Shown piece by piece: positions 27,216-36,412 of a stretch of DNA of 64,000 nt. Position 1 is the first letter of the stretch. Each line of letters starts with the position of its first letter. Under the pieces are notes generated by a model that did not search any database, was not told the DNA's origin, and saw only the letters and a list, made by a program, of their open reading frames with translations. The DNA lies in the NCBI RefSeq assembly GCF_003026215.1, contig NZ_PYOC01000011.1, forward strand, positions 89,650 through 153,649, in the 5' to 3' direction. The stretch comes from Photobacterium indicum. GTDB lineage: Bacteria; Pseudomonadota; Gammaproteobacteria; Enterobacterales; Vibrionaceae. The position numbers and the translations under genes were made by a program.

Positions 27216-28259
27216 TTATTCCTCGCTAAAGAGGTCGCCACCGTGCATATCAATCATTTCTAATGCTTTACCACCACCACGTGCAACACATGTTAGCGGA
27301 TCTTCAGCAACAACTACTGGAATACCCGTTTCTTCTGTTAGTAGACGGTCTAGATCGCGAAGCAATGCACCGCCACCTGTTAGTACCATTCCACGCTCAG
27401 AAATATCAGATGCTAGCTCTGGCGGACACTGTTCAAGTGCAACCATAACTGCTGATACGATACCTGTTAGCGGCTCTTGTAGCGCTTCAAGGATTTCGTT
27501 CGAGTTTAGCGTAAAGCTACGCGGTACACCTTCTGCAAGGTTACGACCACGTACTTCAATTTCCAGTACTTCATCACCAGGGTAAGCTGAACCGATTTCA
27601 TGTTTGATTCGTTCAGCCGTTGCTTCACCAATCAAGCTACCGTAGTTACGACGTACGTAGTTAATTACTGCTTCATCAAAGCGATCACCACCAATACGTA
27701 CAGATGATGAATACACCACACCGTTTAGTGAGATAACAGCAACTTCTGTTGTACCACCACCGATATCGATCACCATTGAACCCGTCGCTTCAGACACAGG
27801 CATACCTGCACCGATAGCAGCAGCCATTGGCTCATCAATCAAATACACTTCACGCGCACCAGCACCTTGTGCTGATTCACGGATTGCACGACGCTCAACT
27901 TGGGTAGAACCACAAGGAACAGCAACCAAGACACGTGGGCTCGGGCGTAAGAAACTATTGTCATGCACTTGCTTAATAAAGTGCTGCAGCATTTTTTCTG
28001 TCACGTAGAAGTCGGCGATAACACCATCCTTCATAGGACGAATTGCTGCAATATTACCAGGTGTACGACCCAGCATCAGTTTTGCATCATGGCCAACAGC
28101 TGCAACGCTCTTGGCTGATCCGTTGCGATCCTGGCGGATAGCAACTACTGAAGGTTCATCGAGAACGATGCCCTGTCCTTTGACATAAATAAGGGTATTG
28201 GCGGTACCCAAGTCAATAGAGAGATCGTTAGAAAACATGCCACGAAGTTTTTTAAACAT
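27216..28259 (-). CDS. mreB: Actin-like cell shape protein MreB
   Basis: A 347-residue bacterial actin with the phosphate-binding loops SIDLGTANTLIYVKGQGIV and MVIDIGGGTTEVAVISL and the LTGGGALLRDLDRLL adenine-pocket motif. The N-terminal amphipathic segment MFKKLRGMFS is the membrane-binding helix expected in Gram-negatives. It forms membrane filaments that direct sidewall peptidoglycan insertion. It is first in mreBCD and lies 114 bp downstream of mshQ on the same strand, with no clear terminator between them. Confidence 0.98.
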   Translation of the reverse strand: MFKKLRGMFSNDLSIDLGTANTLIYVKGQGIVLDEPSVVAIRQDRNGSAKSVAAVGHDAKLMLGRTPGNIAAIRPMKDGVIADFYVTEKMLQHFIKQVHDNSFLRPSPRVLVAVPCGSTQVERRAIRESAQGAGAREVYLIDEPMAAAIGAGMPVSEATGSMVIDIGGGTTEVAVISLNGVVYSSSVRIGGDRFDEAVINYVRRNYGSLIGEATAERIKHEIGSAYPGDEVLEIEVRGRNLAEGVPRSFTLNSNEILEALQEPLTGIVSAVMVALEQCPPELASDISERGMVLTGGGALLRDLDRLLTEETGIPVVVAEDPLTCVARGGGKALEMIDMHGGDLFSEE

Positions 28260-28373
28260 AGTCGTCGACTAATCCTGAAAGCTCAAAATTCTTTAAATTG
28301 CGCTAAATGTACCAAGGGGCAAGGAGCGAGACAAGGTATCGTTTGTCAAACCTGCCACAGATCTGCATTTTAT

Positions 28374-31300
28374 TTAGTTAAGCAGCTGATTCATGCCCTT
28401 TTCGCCCCGATAAATAATTCTATCGTTGCCACGGTAAACACCAAAGGTGACGACGGCTGATGGGTTTTCATCACCAAGTCCACGCCAATTGTAAAGCAGC
28501 CAACGCTGTGGAGTGCTACCAATATTGCCGCTTTGGCAGTTAATATCCTTATCATTGTTATTAATCTTTTGTGGGGTGCTGTTAACCAATTTCTGCCAAA
28601 AGCGAACTTGCTCGCGATACCCCTCAACTGGCTTGCCATCTTTTTGGTACGGTACCGCCTCGAACTGACCGGAAGAAATTTCTCCGCTATTCACGTTTCC
28701 TTTACCAGTAGTTTTAGAGTCACTAGCTAGAGTTTCTGACTGAGCAATGATCTGAGCGCAATAGCGATCGCCATCAAAAAGAGATACGTTATCTTGCTGA
28801 TGGGTTTCGAACTCAAAACCATTCCAAAATTCAACCCGCAACGGAATAGCAATATTGCTATCAGAGCGACCCGCAGCATCATCCATCACCATTCGGCCAT
28901 AACGAGTATTAAAGTTTGCAAACTTCATTGCAGCCCGAGGTTCTCGGCAATCCGCATCACCATTACAATACACCACATCCATATCGCCATCGATTTCCGG
29001 ATAGCCGATCCTTTCAGCCTCATCGAGACTCAGCTCTTCGAGCAAAATACCCAATGCGACATCATACGGACCATCTTCTGTCGTCGTAGCTAATTGGGGG
29101 GGAATAGCTGAGCTGGTTATATCACGTAAAAACATCAACGTGCTCCAGCCAACGGTGATATGGGCGCCTTGCCAATTTTTTTCCCAACTCTTAGGTAGGC
29201 CACTCCAGTCAATTCGGTCTGTCAGGCGATTGACAGGGCCAAACTCAATCGCACTGTCGATAGCTTCCATCTCAAGGCCTACTTGATAGCTTGAAGAGAA
29301 ATCACCGTAATTGACCGTTGCTTGATCTGCTGCATTTTGCGCTTCGACTTTTACTCTGGTCTCAAAAGATTGGTCCATATAAACAAAGCTCTGATTATCG
29401 GGATATCGAATACCACTTTCAGTGCTTATTAACGAGAAAGATGCCGGATAAAAACGTCCTACAGGGCGATAGCCCATATTGATATCCATTCCCAAATAAC
29501 TGGCTTGAGTGTCGCCCTGCAGCAAGATACTCCCCACCTCATCCCAGCTTGCAGTAAATGCAGAACCTTCAATTAGGGTATTACCCAGCGGCAAGCTAGT
29601 TAGGTTTCCGCTGACAGAACCAACTTTGGTCGGCGAATGCGGTTTAACCCCGTCACCACTAGGGATAGTCAGTGCAACAGATGCTGTAGGGGCATCGTTT
29701 TTATAAAAGTTTGGCGTATCTGAGCGGCTACACATGCCAGATGTGTCAACAGGAGAGGTTGCATTTTGCTCACTGTTAATATTATTGCTTCCACTATCAT
29801 CATCAGTCCAGATAACTGGCTTGGCCTTTAATGAGAAGTTTTCGCCAGAAGCAATAAACGCACGCCCACTTTCTGAGGTTCCGGTGGCACTTTCAATATA
29901 CGGTTCAACCGCATTACACAAAGCAAAAGTATATGGTCGCGACCATACTGACTGCTTCCCTTCTAGCCGGGTCCAGTCACCGATGTCATACTGTGATAAC
30001 GTTTTACTATCAGGCAATATCTCACAACCAGCCGTAAGGCTGCACTGCGGGTCATAGATAGTTAGCGCTGTCTTACCAGCATCTAAATACCTTAACTCTG
30101 CAGTTGCTATTCCCTTATCAAAATCCAGTTCAATTTCATCGTCCAACCAATCACTTGTTGCTGAAGATACCCGAAGTTCGACCTTCTTATCACCAGTTTT
30201 AGGGGCACTATAGGCTGTACTAAACTTCAGTTTTCGCTTGCCATCATAGCCAACCGAGACTTCATCGCTGCTAGCTGTTTTACACGCCTTTGCCTTGATA
30301 CTGATACCGACAGGCTTGCCCGCTACGACTGGTAGGTAACTGTCCGTAATTTCAAATTTAAACGGCACAAACCCATATTGACCTACAGCTACCTGACTAC
30401 TATCTGTCGATAAGGAGCCAGTTGCTTCAATAGTCCCCACCACATCACTTTTCAGCCAAAGGGTCACCTTACCATTGCCATCAACATTAAAAGCATGGGT
30501 CAGGCTTACATCCAACTTACTGTCTTCGCCATCTTGCTCGCTGAGATACCAAAAAGCCTTGCTGGCGGTCGATAACGAACTCGTGATGTTAACCAGACCA
30601 TCGTAGTTCCCCGCTGGCACACCGTTTTCGTCTTGAACTTGAAATTCAACAGGCTGGCGATCGCAGGTGAGGGATAAATCCTGCTCTGGAGTCACGATGA
30701 TCTGATAGTCATGCTCTAGAGGTGGCTTACAACTGCTGATATCACCGATGACTCTAGGCGAGCCTTGCATATCCAATACCTTAGCAGTAACAGCACCAGT
30801 AATTTCCGTAGTTCCTCTCATATGTACCAAGTTTTCACTCAAAACAAAGGCGTTAAACTTACTACTTCCCTCTAGTCGAACCTCGGCATTCGAGTTATGT
30901 GCAATAATGTATAACCCTGCAGCTATACTTTGGTGGTTTAATCGTGCATTACCAGAAATAACAAGCTTGTTAACGTTAAGAATGGTATCGCTAGTCACTT
31001 CAACGATGGCACTGCCGCCAATCGATAACTCGCCAATCCAATATTCGCCACCAGTAAACTCTACCCGCGAGTTGCCTCCAATATTGACTGATTCATAGCT
31101 ACCGCTACCTAATTTATCAACATCACTACCGGTAAAAATAATCTCATCACCACTCGGCGTAAAATTAATAAAGGGGGGCTGTTCAACCATCAGATCAGGA
31201 GTTGCAATACATCGACCATTCACACAGCTGCTATTATGTTCTGGCGGACTATCGATACTAGGGAAACCAATATTAGTACCGTTATGTGCATTTACAATCA

Positions 31301-32834
31301 CCGACGTCCAATCGAGCTTGGCATTCCCCGCTTCAGACCAAGTTTGCGCTGGTCCTGTTAGGTATTCACAAATATTTATCGTTTCTTTTTCTGTAGTGAA
31401 ATAACCAACATCCTCTGGTAAATGTGAACGATCCCTGTCGTCTTCATCAACCACAAAGCTGGCTTTATTACCGTCCAACCGACAGCGACGTAACCAACCT
31501 CCATGAGCACCGTTACGCTCCATTTTCTTAGCAACTACACTGGATATATCACCCAAGCCTAAATCATGTAATGTCGAACAGCCCAGCTCTAAAGGCTTAT
31601 TGCCGGTGGCATTTGGGGTCGTAAATTTGCCAAAGTTGAACTTGTAACCGTCGACCTTTCCACCACCAGAAAGTGTCGCTATATAGCCAATTCGTTCCGT
31701 TTGATATTGATGAGAATGGCTCCGAGAACGGGAAAGCTCTAATGAGACCTCCAGCCCTTTTTTCGGGATAACCTGAATCGTTCTACTCTGGTTGCGTATT
31801 GCGGCAGTTAACCATTTATCATTATTTGCTGACTGCACCTGAGTCAGCACCACAGGGTTCGATGAAAACGCATTATTCAAGCCAAAATCAGAAAATCGTC
31901 CTGCCGACCAAGCGCTATCATTCGACTTACCTGGACCATTCTTATAAACCTGCTTGTTAGTATCAACGTAGCCAGCGACGACCGTATGGCCGTTAAAGTC
32001 GGCCGTTCCCGGTTCAACGACCAGATAGTCGACCTGCACCATCTGATTCGTACTCTTTCCCACAATTGTCGGGCGCTTGATATCAAAAGAGACTTGCTTG
32101 GCGTTAATATCTATACTATTCAAAAAAACAGAGGCTGGTGCATCGCTATCTGGGTTTGTGCCATTCTTCCCCGCATCTTGCTTGCCTATCGTCGGCATCA
32201 AAATAACAATCGGGGTATATTGGTAATCTTTGGTTAGTGGGAAACTACACGATGATGAATCACAGGTTGCCGAGCCAAACTCAAACTGGGCATTTTCATT
32301 GTATTCAGGTTTTGGTACTGGTATTGGCAAGCTACCACAGGAACCTTCAGCTAGACAGGTTCCTGTTATACTGTCTCCCAATACTCTGACATTAATATAA
32401 GGGTCAAATTTATCGGCACCTACCCTATTTCTAATATTAATAAATGTCGATGATATATAAGTGCCATCAACACTGTACTCTAGCTGGCCATATATATTTC
32501 TAGAGTTATAAGAATCATCATTGACAAATTTAACTTGGAATTGATGCTCCTTTCCATCATTAAGATAGTCTGTTTCATTTACTCCCTGCCCGTAGCCAAA
32601 GTAATCATTATCATCCGTCCAGATTGGATGATAATAATAGTCACCTTCAATTCTAATTCGGTTACTACCATCCGATACCAAGTTAGCAGTAATACAAAAT
32701 CCATCCTTAGCATTAACTGTGGCTCCATTGCTCAAACACTGCGAAGCTTGTGTGCCAACACTGACTAGACTAAAAAAGAGAACAAATACACAGCGTAAAG
32801 AAATGAGTTTATAGATATTCATATATTTGCTCAT
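28374..32834 (-). CDS. mshQ: MshQ, large secreted protein of the MSHA pilus locus
   Basis: A 1486-residue protein with a Sec signal peptide (residues 1 to about 30, ending VSVGTQA). After it come a Cys-containing N-terminal region (about 30-210), a lectin-like block (about 215-420), a beta-helix-like stretch rich in Gly/Ser repeats (about 590-720), an invasin/Ig-like segment (about 725-830) and a long C-terminal region of the MshQ/DUF6701 type. Its biochemical role is not established; position as last gene after four minor pilin genes suggests a pilus-tip or adhesin-like role, analogous in placement to PilY1. The start at 32834 overlaps the mshP stop (ATGA) behind AAGGA; a longer frame to 32894 is less likely. 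Confidence 0.85.
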   Translation of the reverse strand: MSKYMNIYKLISLRCVFVLFFSLVSVGTQASQCLSNGATVNAKDGFCITANLVSDGSNRIRIEGDYYYHPIWTDDNDYFGYGQGVNETDYLNDGKEHQFQVKFVNDDSYNSRNIYGQLEYSVDGTYISSTFINIRNRVGADKFDPYINVRVLGDSITGTCLAEGSCGSLPIPVPKPEYNENAQFEFGSATCDSSSCSFPLTKDYQYTPIVILMPTIGKQDAGKNGTNPDSDAPASVFLNSIDINAKQVSFDIKRPTIVGKSTNQMVQVDYLVVEPGTADFNGHTVVAGYVDTNKQVYKNGPGKSNDSAWSAGRFSDFGLNNAFSSNPVVLTQVQSANNDKWLTAAIRNQSRTIQVIPKKGLEVSLELSRSRSHSHQYQTERIGYIATLSGGGKVDGYKFNFGKFTTPNATGNKPLELGCSTLHDLGLGDISSVVAKKMERNGAHGGWLRRCRLDGNKASFVVDEDDRDRSHLPEDVGYFTTEKETINICEYLTGPAQTWSEAGNAKLDWTSVIVNAHNGTNIGFPSIDSPPEHNSSCVNGRCIATPDLMVEQPPFINFTPSGDEIIFTGSDVDKLGSGSYESVNIGGNSRVEFTGGEYWIGELSIGGSAIVEVTSDTILNVNKLVISGNARLNHQSIAAGLYIIAHNSNAEVRLEGSSKFNAFVLSENLVHMRGTTEITGAVTAKVLDMQGSPRVIGDISSCKPPLEHDYQIIVTPEQDLSLTCDRQPVEFQVQDENGVPAGNYDGLVNITSSLSTASKAFWYLSEQDGEDSKLDVSLTHAFNVDGNGKVTLWLKSDVVGTIEATGSLSTDSSQVAVGQYGFVPFKFEITDSYLPVVAGKPVGISIKAKACKTASSDEVSVGYDGKRKLKFSTAYSAPKTGDKKVELRVSSATSDWLDDEIELDFDKGIATAELRYLDAGKTALTIYDPQCSLTAGCEILPDSKTLSQYDIGDWTRLEGKQSVWSRPYTFALCNAVEPYIESATGTSESGRAFIASGENFSLKAKPVIWTDDDSGSNNINSEQNATSPVDTSGMCSRSDTPNFYKNDAPTASVALTIPSGDGVKPHSPTKVGSVSGNLTSLPLGNTLIEGSAFTASWDEVGSILLQGDTQASYLGMDINMGYRPVGRFYPASFSLISTESGIRYPDNQSFVYMDQSFETRVKVEAQNAADQATVNYGDFSSSYQVGLEMEAIDSAIEFGPVNRLTDRIDWSGLPKSWEKNWQGAHITVGWSTLMFLRDITSSAIPPQLATTTEDGPYDVALGILLEELSLDEAERIGYPEIDGDMDVVYCNGDADCREPRAAMKFANFNTRYGRMVMDDAAGRSDSNIAIPLRVEFWNGFEFETHQQDNVSLFDGDRYCAQIIAQSETLASDSKTTGKGNVNSGEISSGQFEAVPYQKDGKPVEGYREQVRFWQKLVNSTPQKINNNDKDINCQSGNIGSTPQRWLLYNWRGLGDENPSAVVTFGVYRGNDRIIYRGEKGMNQLLN

Positions 32835-33259
32835 TGTAAATCCTTCGCCCACGTTTCCTGTGTCCTTGTTACCTGCAATGCACCCGAACCGCACGTTGCT
32901 GTGCTTTCTAGATAAAACGTTGTCATTGTTGAACCCGCTCTTGATACCGAGCTTGGTGTACAGGTGACTGTTGCTCTACAGTTATAATTATTGGCGGGTG
33001 TAAATGCAGAACTGCCATTACACACAGTGGCATTAGCACCACTGACACCAATCGGAAACAATAAATTCAACATCATTTCATTACCTGAATGGGCTGTGAA
33101 CCACGCCCGAGTACCAAGCACCTCTCTGGTCGTGGTATCTTGGCTTGACCAATCTATGCGGATCATCGCAGCGGCCATTAAAGACATCACAACGATAACG
33201 AAGATAGCGACAATCAATGCACCACCCCGTTGTTTACGATAAGCATTTTTATAAAACAT
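32831..33259 (-). CDS. mshP: MshP, MSHA minor pilin-like protein
   Basis: A 142-residue protein with a short basic leader, hydrophobic N-terminal helix (GGALIVAIFVIVVMSLMAAAMI) and Cys residues in the C-terminal half, resembling PilX-type minor pilins. It lacks the usual GFTLIE prepilin site; GG-ALIVA at the leader end is the likely peptidase junction. It overlaps mshO by 11 nt and mshQ by 4 nt. Its role as a priming or tip minor pilin is inferred from its place between mshO and mshQ. Confidence 0.85.
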   Translation of the reverse strand: MFYKNAYRKQRGGALIVAIFVIVVMSLMAAAMIRIDWSSQDTTTREVLGTRAWFTAHSGNEMMLNLLFPIGVSGANATVCNGSSAFTPANNYNCRATVTCTPSSVSRAGSTMTTFYLESTATCGSGALQVTRTQETWAKDLQ

Positions 33260-34034
33260 TGATCACCTGCACACTGTGGTTGTAATTGGAGGTTTCTCCT
33301 TGAGACCCATTTTGGCTCGTACGCGGATCCTCAACAGTAATGGCAATGTGCACAATGCCATTACTGTTGAGCCCTGCTCCTGTGGCACTTACATCAAAAA
33401 CATCAATTTTATTGCTCAGCACCACGGCATCTTCGCCCTCTTTTTGACGGGTTAATGTTCTATCACCGTCGTAGCAAAAAGAAACCTGATCGCCATAAAG
33501 ATACAAACGTTTGGCGGGTGACTGACTTTCAATCACATTGGTATAGCGTAATGTAGCCACATTATCTAATAACGTAGCACTAACAGCTGTCGGTTTAAGT
33601 ACTTCTCCGTATTGTTCGGCAGAAGTAAAACCCACAGCAATGCCAGTATTCAGAATGACAGCGCTCCCGTCATCATTAGTTGCTGTCCATAAAGCCCGCT
33701 CATCGGTTCTTGGCACAATTTCTATCTGGCTCGCGGTAGCTGAAGGTTGGTCAAAATAATAGGCAGTAAGATAAGCAGGGTAAAAAGATAGGCACGTTTC
33801 ATTAGCATTCACGCTAACACTGTTGGGCGCAGCATGGCGCACCTCACGGGTTAACCTTTCCATCACAAAGCGCGCTTCTGATTGCAATCGCTCACGATCT
33901 ACCGCACTAATATAGCCATCAGTACCAAGCCGAAGGAAACTACCGATACCCAGCGAGATAATAGCCAAAATAACCAAAGCAATAATTAATTCCAGCAAGG
34001 TAAAACCATGTTCAGCCCTATAAGCACGGCTCAT
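33249..34034 (-). CDS. mshO: MshO, MSHA minor pilin
   Basis: A 261-residue prepilin with the class IVa cleavage site EHG/FTLLELIIALVIL and Glu at mature position 5. Its large C-terminal domain resembles PilW/GspJ-like minor pilins. Such proteins form the initiation complex at the growing pilus tip. The start overlaps the mshD stop (TGATG). Confidence 0.9.
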   Translation of the reverse strand: MSRAYRAEHGFTLLELIIALVILAIISLGIGSFLRLGTDGYISAVDRERLQSEARFVMERLTREVRHAAPNSVSVNANETCLSFYPAYLTAYYFDQPSATASQIEIVPRTDERALWTATNDDGSAVILNTGIAVGFTSAEQYGEVLKPTAVSATLLDNVATLRYTNVIESQSPAKRLYLYGDQVSFCYDGDRTLTRQKEGEDAVVLSNKIDVFDVSATGAGLNSNGIVHIAITVEDPRTSQNGSQGETSNYNHSVQVINVL

Positions 34035-34687
34035 CAGTAATTACTCCTATAGGCAATAAACTCATAATCACCATAACGAGTAGTCCGGATATGAACAGAA
34101 ATACGTTTATGATCGGTTGTTACACCAGCGTCAGTGCCGGTGAAACCGTTATCATAAAAGACATTAACTTCCGCCCAGATATTCTGATAATCATCTCCGG
34201 GAATAAAGTCGGTTAACTCCCCAATTCGCGGGAAGCTGCTATTGTTGCATTGCGCTTCAGTTCCCCAGCAACCAATAAAATCATCAACATCGTCAGCAAG
34301 TGTGATTTTTAGCAGACCATCGTCAGTAAGCTCATTATCAGCATCATCAGCACCAAGTGAACCTTCAGGTTTAGCTGGGGTACACGCGACCATATCTCCA
34401 GTTCTTGGGTTTGCCTCCCCACAACGGACCACACTGTCACCGTTAGGATCTGACTTACTGTCAAACTTACGGGATAAAATTTCATTTAACATGGCATGGC
34501 CAATCGCAGCGGAACGGGCCTGATAATGCGGGATAGCCGAACGCTCTGCCTGTGGGAATAGAAAGCTGGTTAACGTCACCATGGCAATACCCATAATAAC
34601 GATCGCCACAATGCCTTCAATCAGGGTAAAGCCTTTTTGCGATGTTATCGTTGGCATTGAACATTTCGATGGAGCAGCGAGTCGCAT
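34034..34687 (-). CDS. mshD: MshD, MSHA minor pilin
   Basis: A 217-residue prepilin with leader cleavage site QKG/FTLIEGIVAIVIMGIA. The C-terminal domain contains several cysteines (for example FIGCWGTEAQC) and is PilV/GspI-like in placement. The start at 34687 is chosen because a G-rich ribosome-binding site lies about 9 nt upstream, whereas the ATG at 34696 would sit directly on it. It follows mshC, with the two genes nearly touching. Confidence 0.9.
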   Translation of the reverse strand: MRLAAPSKCSMPTITSQKGFTLIEGIVAIVIMGIAMVTLTSFLFPQAERSAIPHYQARSAAIGHAMLNEILSRKFDSKSDPNGDSVVRCGEANPRTGDMVACTPAKPEGSLGADDADNELTDDGLLKITLADDVDDFIGCWGTEAQCNNSSFPRIGELTDFIPGDDYQNIWAEVNVFYDNGFTGTDAGVTTDHKRISVHIRTTRYGDYEFIAYRSNY

Positions 34688-34689
34688 TA

Positions 34690-35214
34690 TTAACATCCCC
34701 CTTCGTCAATGAAACCTTCACGGTTAATACACATACTAAGAATGTTATTGTCTCGCGATTGCAAGTTGATCTGACAGCCATCGTTACAAATACGCTCTCC
34801 GGCACTGTTTACTGGTCGTCCTAATAAATCAAAATACACGGTATTTGAGGCCATACTCGGTAACGTAAAACGTACTCGGCTTACCTCCCCCTGTAATACT
34901 CGGCTCGATGTCTCTGCCGTAGATTGCATAGGGCAAGTGCTGCCTGTAATTAACCCCATGCAAGATGTTTGGTCATTAGTGCCAGCAATTATACGCAGCG
35001 GAAAAGTTGTTCTTTGAGATCCAGTGGCTTGCATGGCGGTGATTTGAATTTGACGGGCAATAGCAATGGCTTGATCGCGAGTGATAAAGGCATCGAAACT
35101 GCTGCGTCCACTCATTCGCGAGGCAGCTGTTAGGCTGATGATACCCACCAAAATAATTACCACGATCAATTCAATTAAGGTAAAACCGCGCTGCTTATAC
35201 TTGCCGTAGGGCAT
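34690..35214 (-). CDS. mshC: MshC, MSHA minor pilin
   Basis: A 174-residue prepilin with site QRG/FTLIELIVVIILVGIISL and Glu5, and a C-terminal pair of cysteines (RICNDGCQ, and CINREGFIDEGGC at the end) that likely makes a D-region disulfide. It resembles GspH/FimT-type minor pilins in size. It lies just beyond the mshA-mshC hairpin region, so its expression is probably lower than that of mshA. Confidence 0.9.
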   Translation of the reverse strand: MPYGKYKQRGFTLIELIVVIILVGIISLTAASRMSGRSSFDAFITRDQAIAIARQIQITAMQATGSQRTTFPLRIIAGTNDQTSCMGLITGSTCPMQSTAETSSRVLQGEVSRVRFTLPSMASNTVYFDLLGRPVNSAGERICNDGCQINLQSRDNNILSMCINREGFIDEGGC

Positions 35215-35252
35215 AATTCACCCTGAGTGAGAGTTGATAGGAGTAGTGGGTT

Positions 35253-35294
35253 CTATTTTATAAAGGTATGATATAACATACCTTTATAAAATAG
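35253..35294. repeat. Perfect 18-bp inverted repeat between mshA and mshC
   Basis: The arm at 35253-35270 (CTATTTTATAAAGGTATG) is the exact reverse complement of 35277-35294, with a 6-nt loop ATATAA. Neither arm is followed by a U-tract, so it is not itself a normal terminator. It lies immediately after (on the minus strand) the UUCG terminator of mshA and shares bases with that terminator's U-rich tail. Confidence 0.9.
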
Positions 35295-35310
35295 CGCTCC
35301 GAAGAGCGCC
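35287..35310 (-). terminator. UUCG-loop terminator/attenuator after mshA
   Basis: On the minus strand GCGCTC pairs with GAGCGC around a TTCG tetraloop (35294-35309) and is followed by TATTTTAT. It lies about 10 bp after the mshA stop and ahead of mshC, as expected for a partial terminator that keeps major pilin mRNA above minor pilin mRNA. Confidence 0.75.
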
Positions 35311-35319
35311 ATCTATATA

Positions 35320-35784
35320 TTACTTAGTACCGGTACACGCATCACCTGTTGTAAATAATGTTGATGCGGCTTGAGATATACTGGCAGCTTGTGTATAAGT
35401 GATAATACACTCACTAGTCTTAGAGTTACCTTCGTAGGTGTAAACAATTGCACCATTTCCTTCAGAAACAAATTTCCAATCATTCATACCATTTACAGCC
35501 GCATTAAGAGCAGCCGAAGTTGCCGCAGGGTAACCAAAGATAATATCAATTCCATCAACTGTCTTCGCATCTGCTGCATTTGCAGCTTCTAAGCCATTAA
35601 TAGCAGCCTTACCGTAAGTAATACCAGCGGCGCCATCAATTGCCCCTTTCAGCCCTTGCAACGTTGATTCGCGAGCATCATTTTGCAGGTTCAAGAAACG
35701 TGGTGCAGCTGTTACTGCCAAAATACCCAGAATAACAATCACAACCACTAATTCGATTAGCGTAAAGCCGCCTTGACGTTTCAT
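35320..35784 (-). CDS. mshA: MshA, MSHA major pilin
   Basis: A 154-residue type IVa prepilin: short leader MKRQGG/FTLIELVVVIVILGILAV with Glu5, long N-terminal helix, and a C-terminal disulfide pair (SECIITYT and TGDACTGTK). MshA subunits form the mannose-sensitive haemagglutinin pilus used for surface attachment and biofilm formation in Vibrio. It is the second gene of the structural half (mshBACDOPQ) and 13 bp after mshB. A terminator-like hairpin follows. Confidence 0.94.
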   Translation of the reverse strand: MKRQGGFTLIELVVVIVILGILAVTAAPRFLNLQNDARESTLQGLKGAIDGAAGITYGKAAINGLEAANAADAKTVDGIDIIFGYPAATSAALNAAVNGMNDWKFVSEGNGAIVYTYEGNSKTSECIITYTQAASISQAASTLFTTGDACTGTK

Positions 35785-35797
35785 AACTCACTCCTAA

Positions 35798-36388
35798 TTA
35801 TTGTAAATTTACTTCGACTTGGCCAAAGGCCGGTTTGTAGATAAATGAATGTCCCGCTTCAACATCTGTTGAACCTGAACCCTTGGTACCAGCCGAAGCT
35901 AGTTGGTAATAACGACACTGCTTGCTGGCATCCGAACCTTCAACAGTGACGTAAAATAAATAGTTGCCATTGGTTGCATCTGACGATGACGTCGTTGCAA
36001 GCGGCGGGTTTTGCAATAGGTTATTAATCAGATCTAAACAATCATTCACATCAACACTATTTACATCACTTTTGTTACTTGCTTCTAATGCAAATGGATA
36101 ACCGTCGCGCACTGAATCATCGGCGATAGCTTTGGTTAATGAAAAAACCGTTCCGTCATAATTTACGACATTCTGGCTGTTATCATCGGCTGGTCGACCA
36201 TAGGCTTCCCACTGCGCACGGGCAGACAATGCAGCAGTGGCATAACCACCCGCAATACCTTTAATTGATGACTTTTTAGCTTCATCTGTTACTTGAATAA
36301 AGCGTGGCAATGCAACAGCAGATAATAAACCGACAACGATAATGACAATCACTAACTCAACAAGGGAAAAACCACTTTGTTTTTTCAT
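35798..36388 (-). CDS. mshB: MshB, MSHA pilin-like protein
   Basis: A 196-residue prepilin with site QSG/FSLVELVIVIIVVGLLSA and Glu5, and a larger C-terminal domain than MshA with cysteines (NDCLDLI, SKQCRYY). It precedes mshA, as in V. cholerae where mshB begins the structural operon. Only 24 bp separate it from mshF, so any promoter must lie inside mshF. Confidence 0.92.
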   Translation of the reverse strand: MKKQSGFSLVELVIVIIVVGLLSAVALPRFIQVTDEAKKSSIKGIAGGYATAALSARAQWEAYGRPADDNSQNVVNYDGTVFSLTKAIADDSVRDGYPFALEASNKSDVNSVDVNDCLDLINNLLQNPPLATTSSSDATNGNYLFYVTVEGSDASKQCRYYQLASAGTKGSGSTDVEAGHSFIYKPAFGQVEVNLQ

Positions 36389-36412
36389 TTTTTATTAATA
36401 CTCTTGTCAATA

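Noticed and set aside
32835..32894. Longer MshQ N-terminus starting at 32894
   Set aside because: It overlaps mshP by 64 nt and places the signal peptide internally; the start at 32834 has AAGGA and an ATGA overlap.
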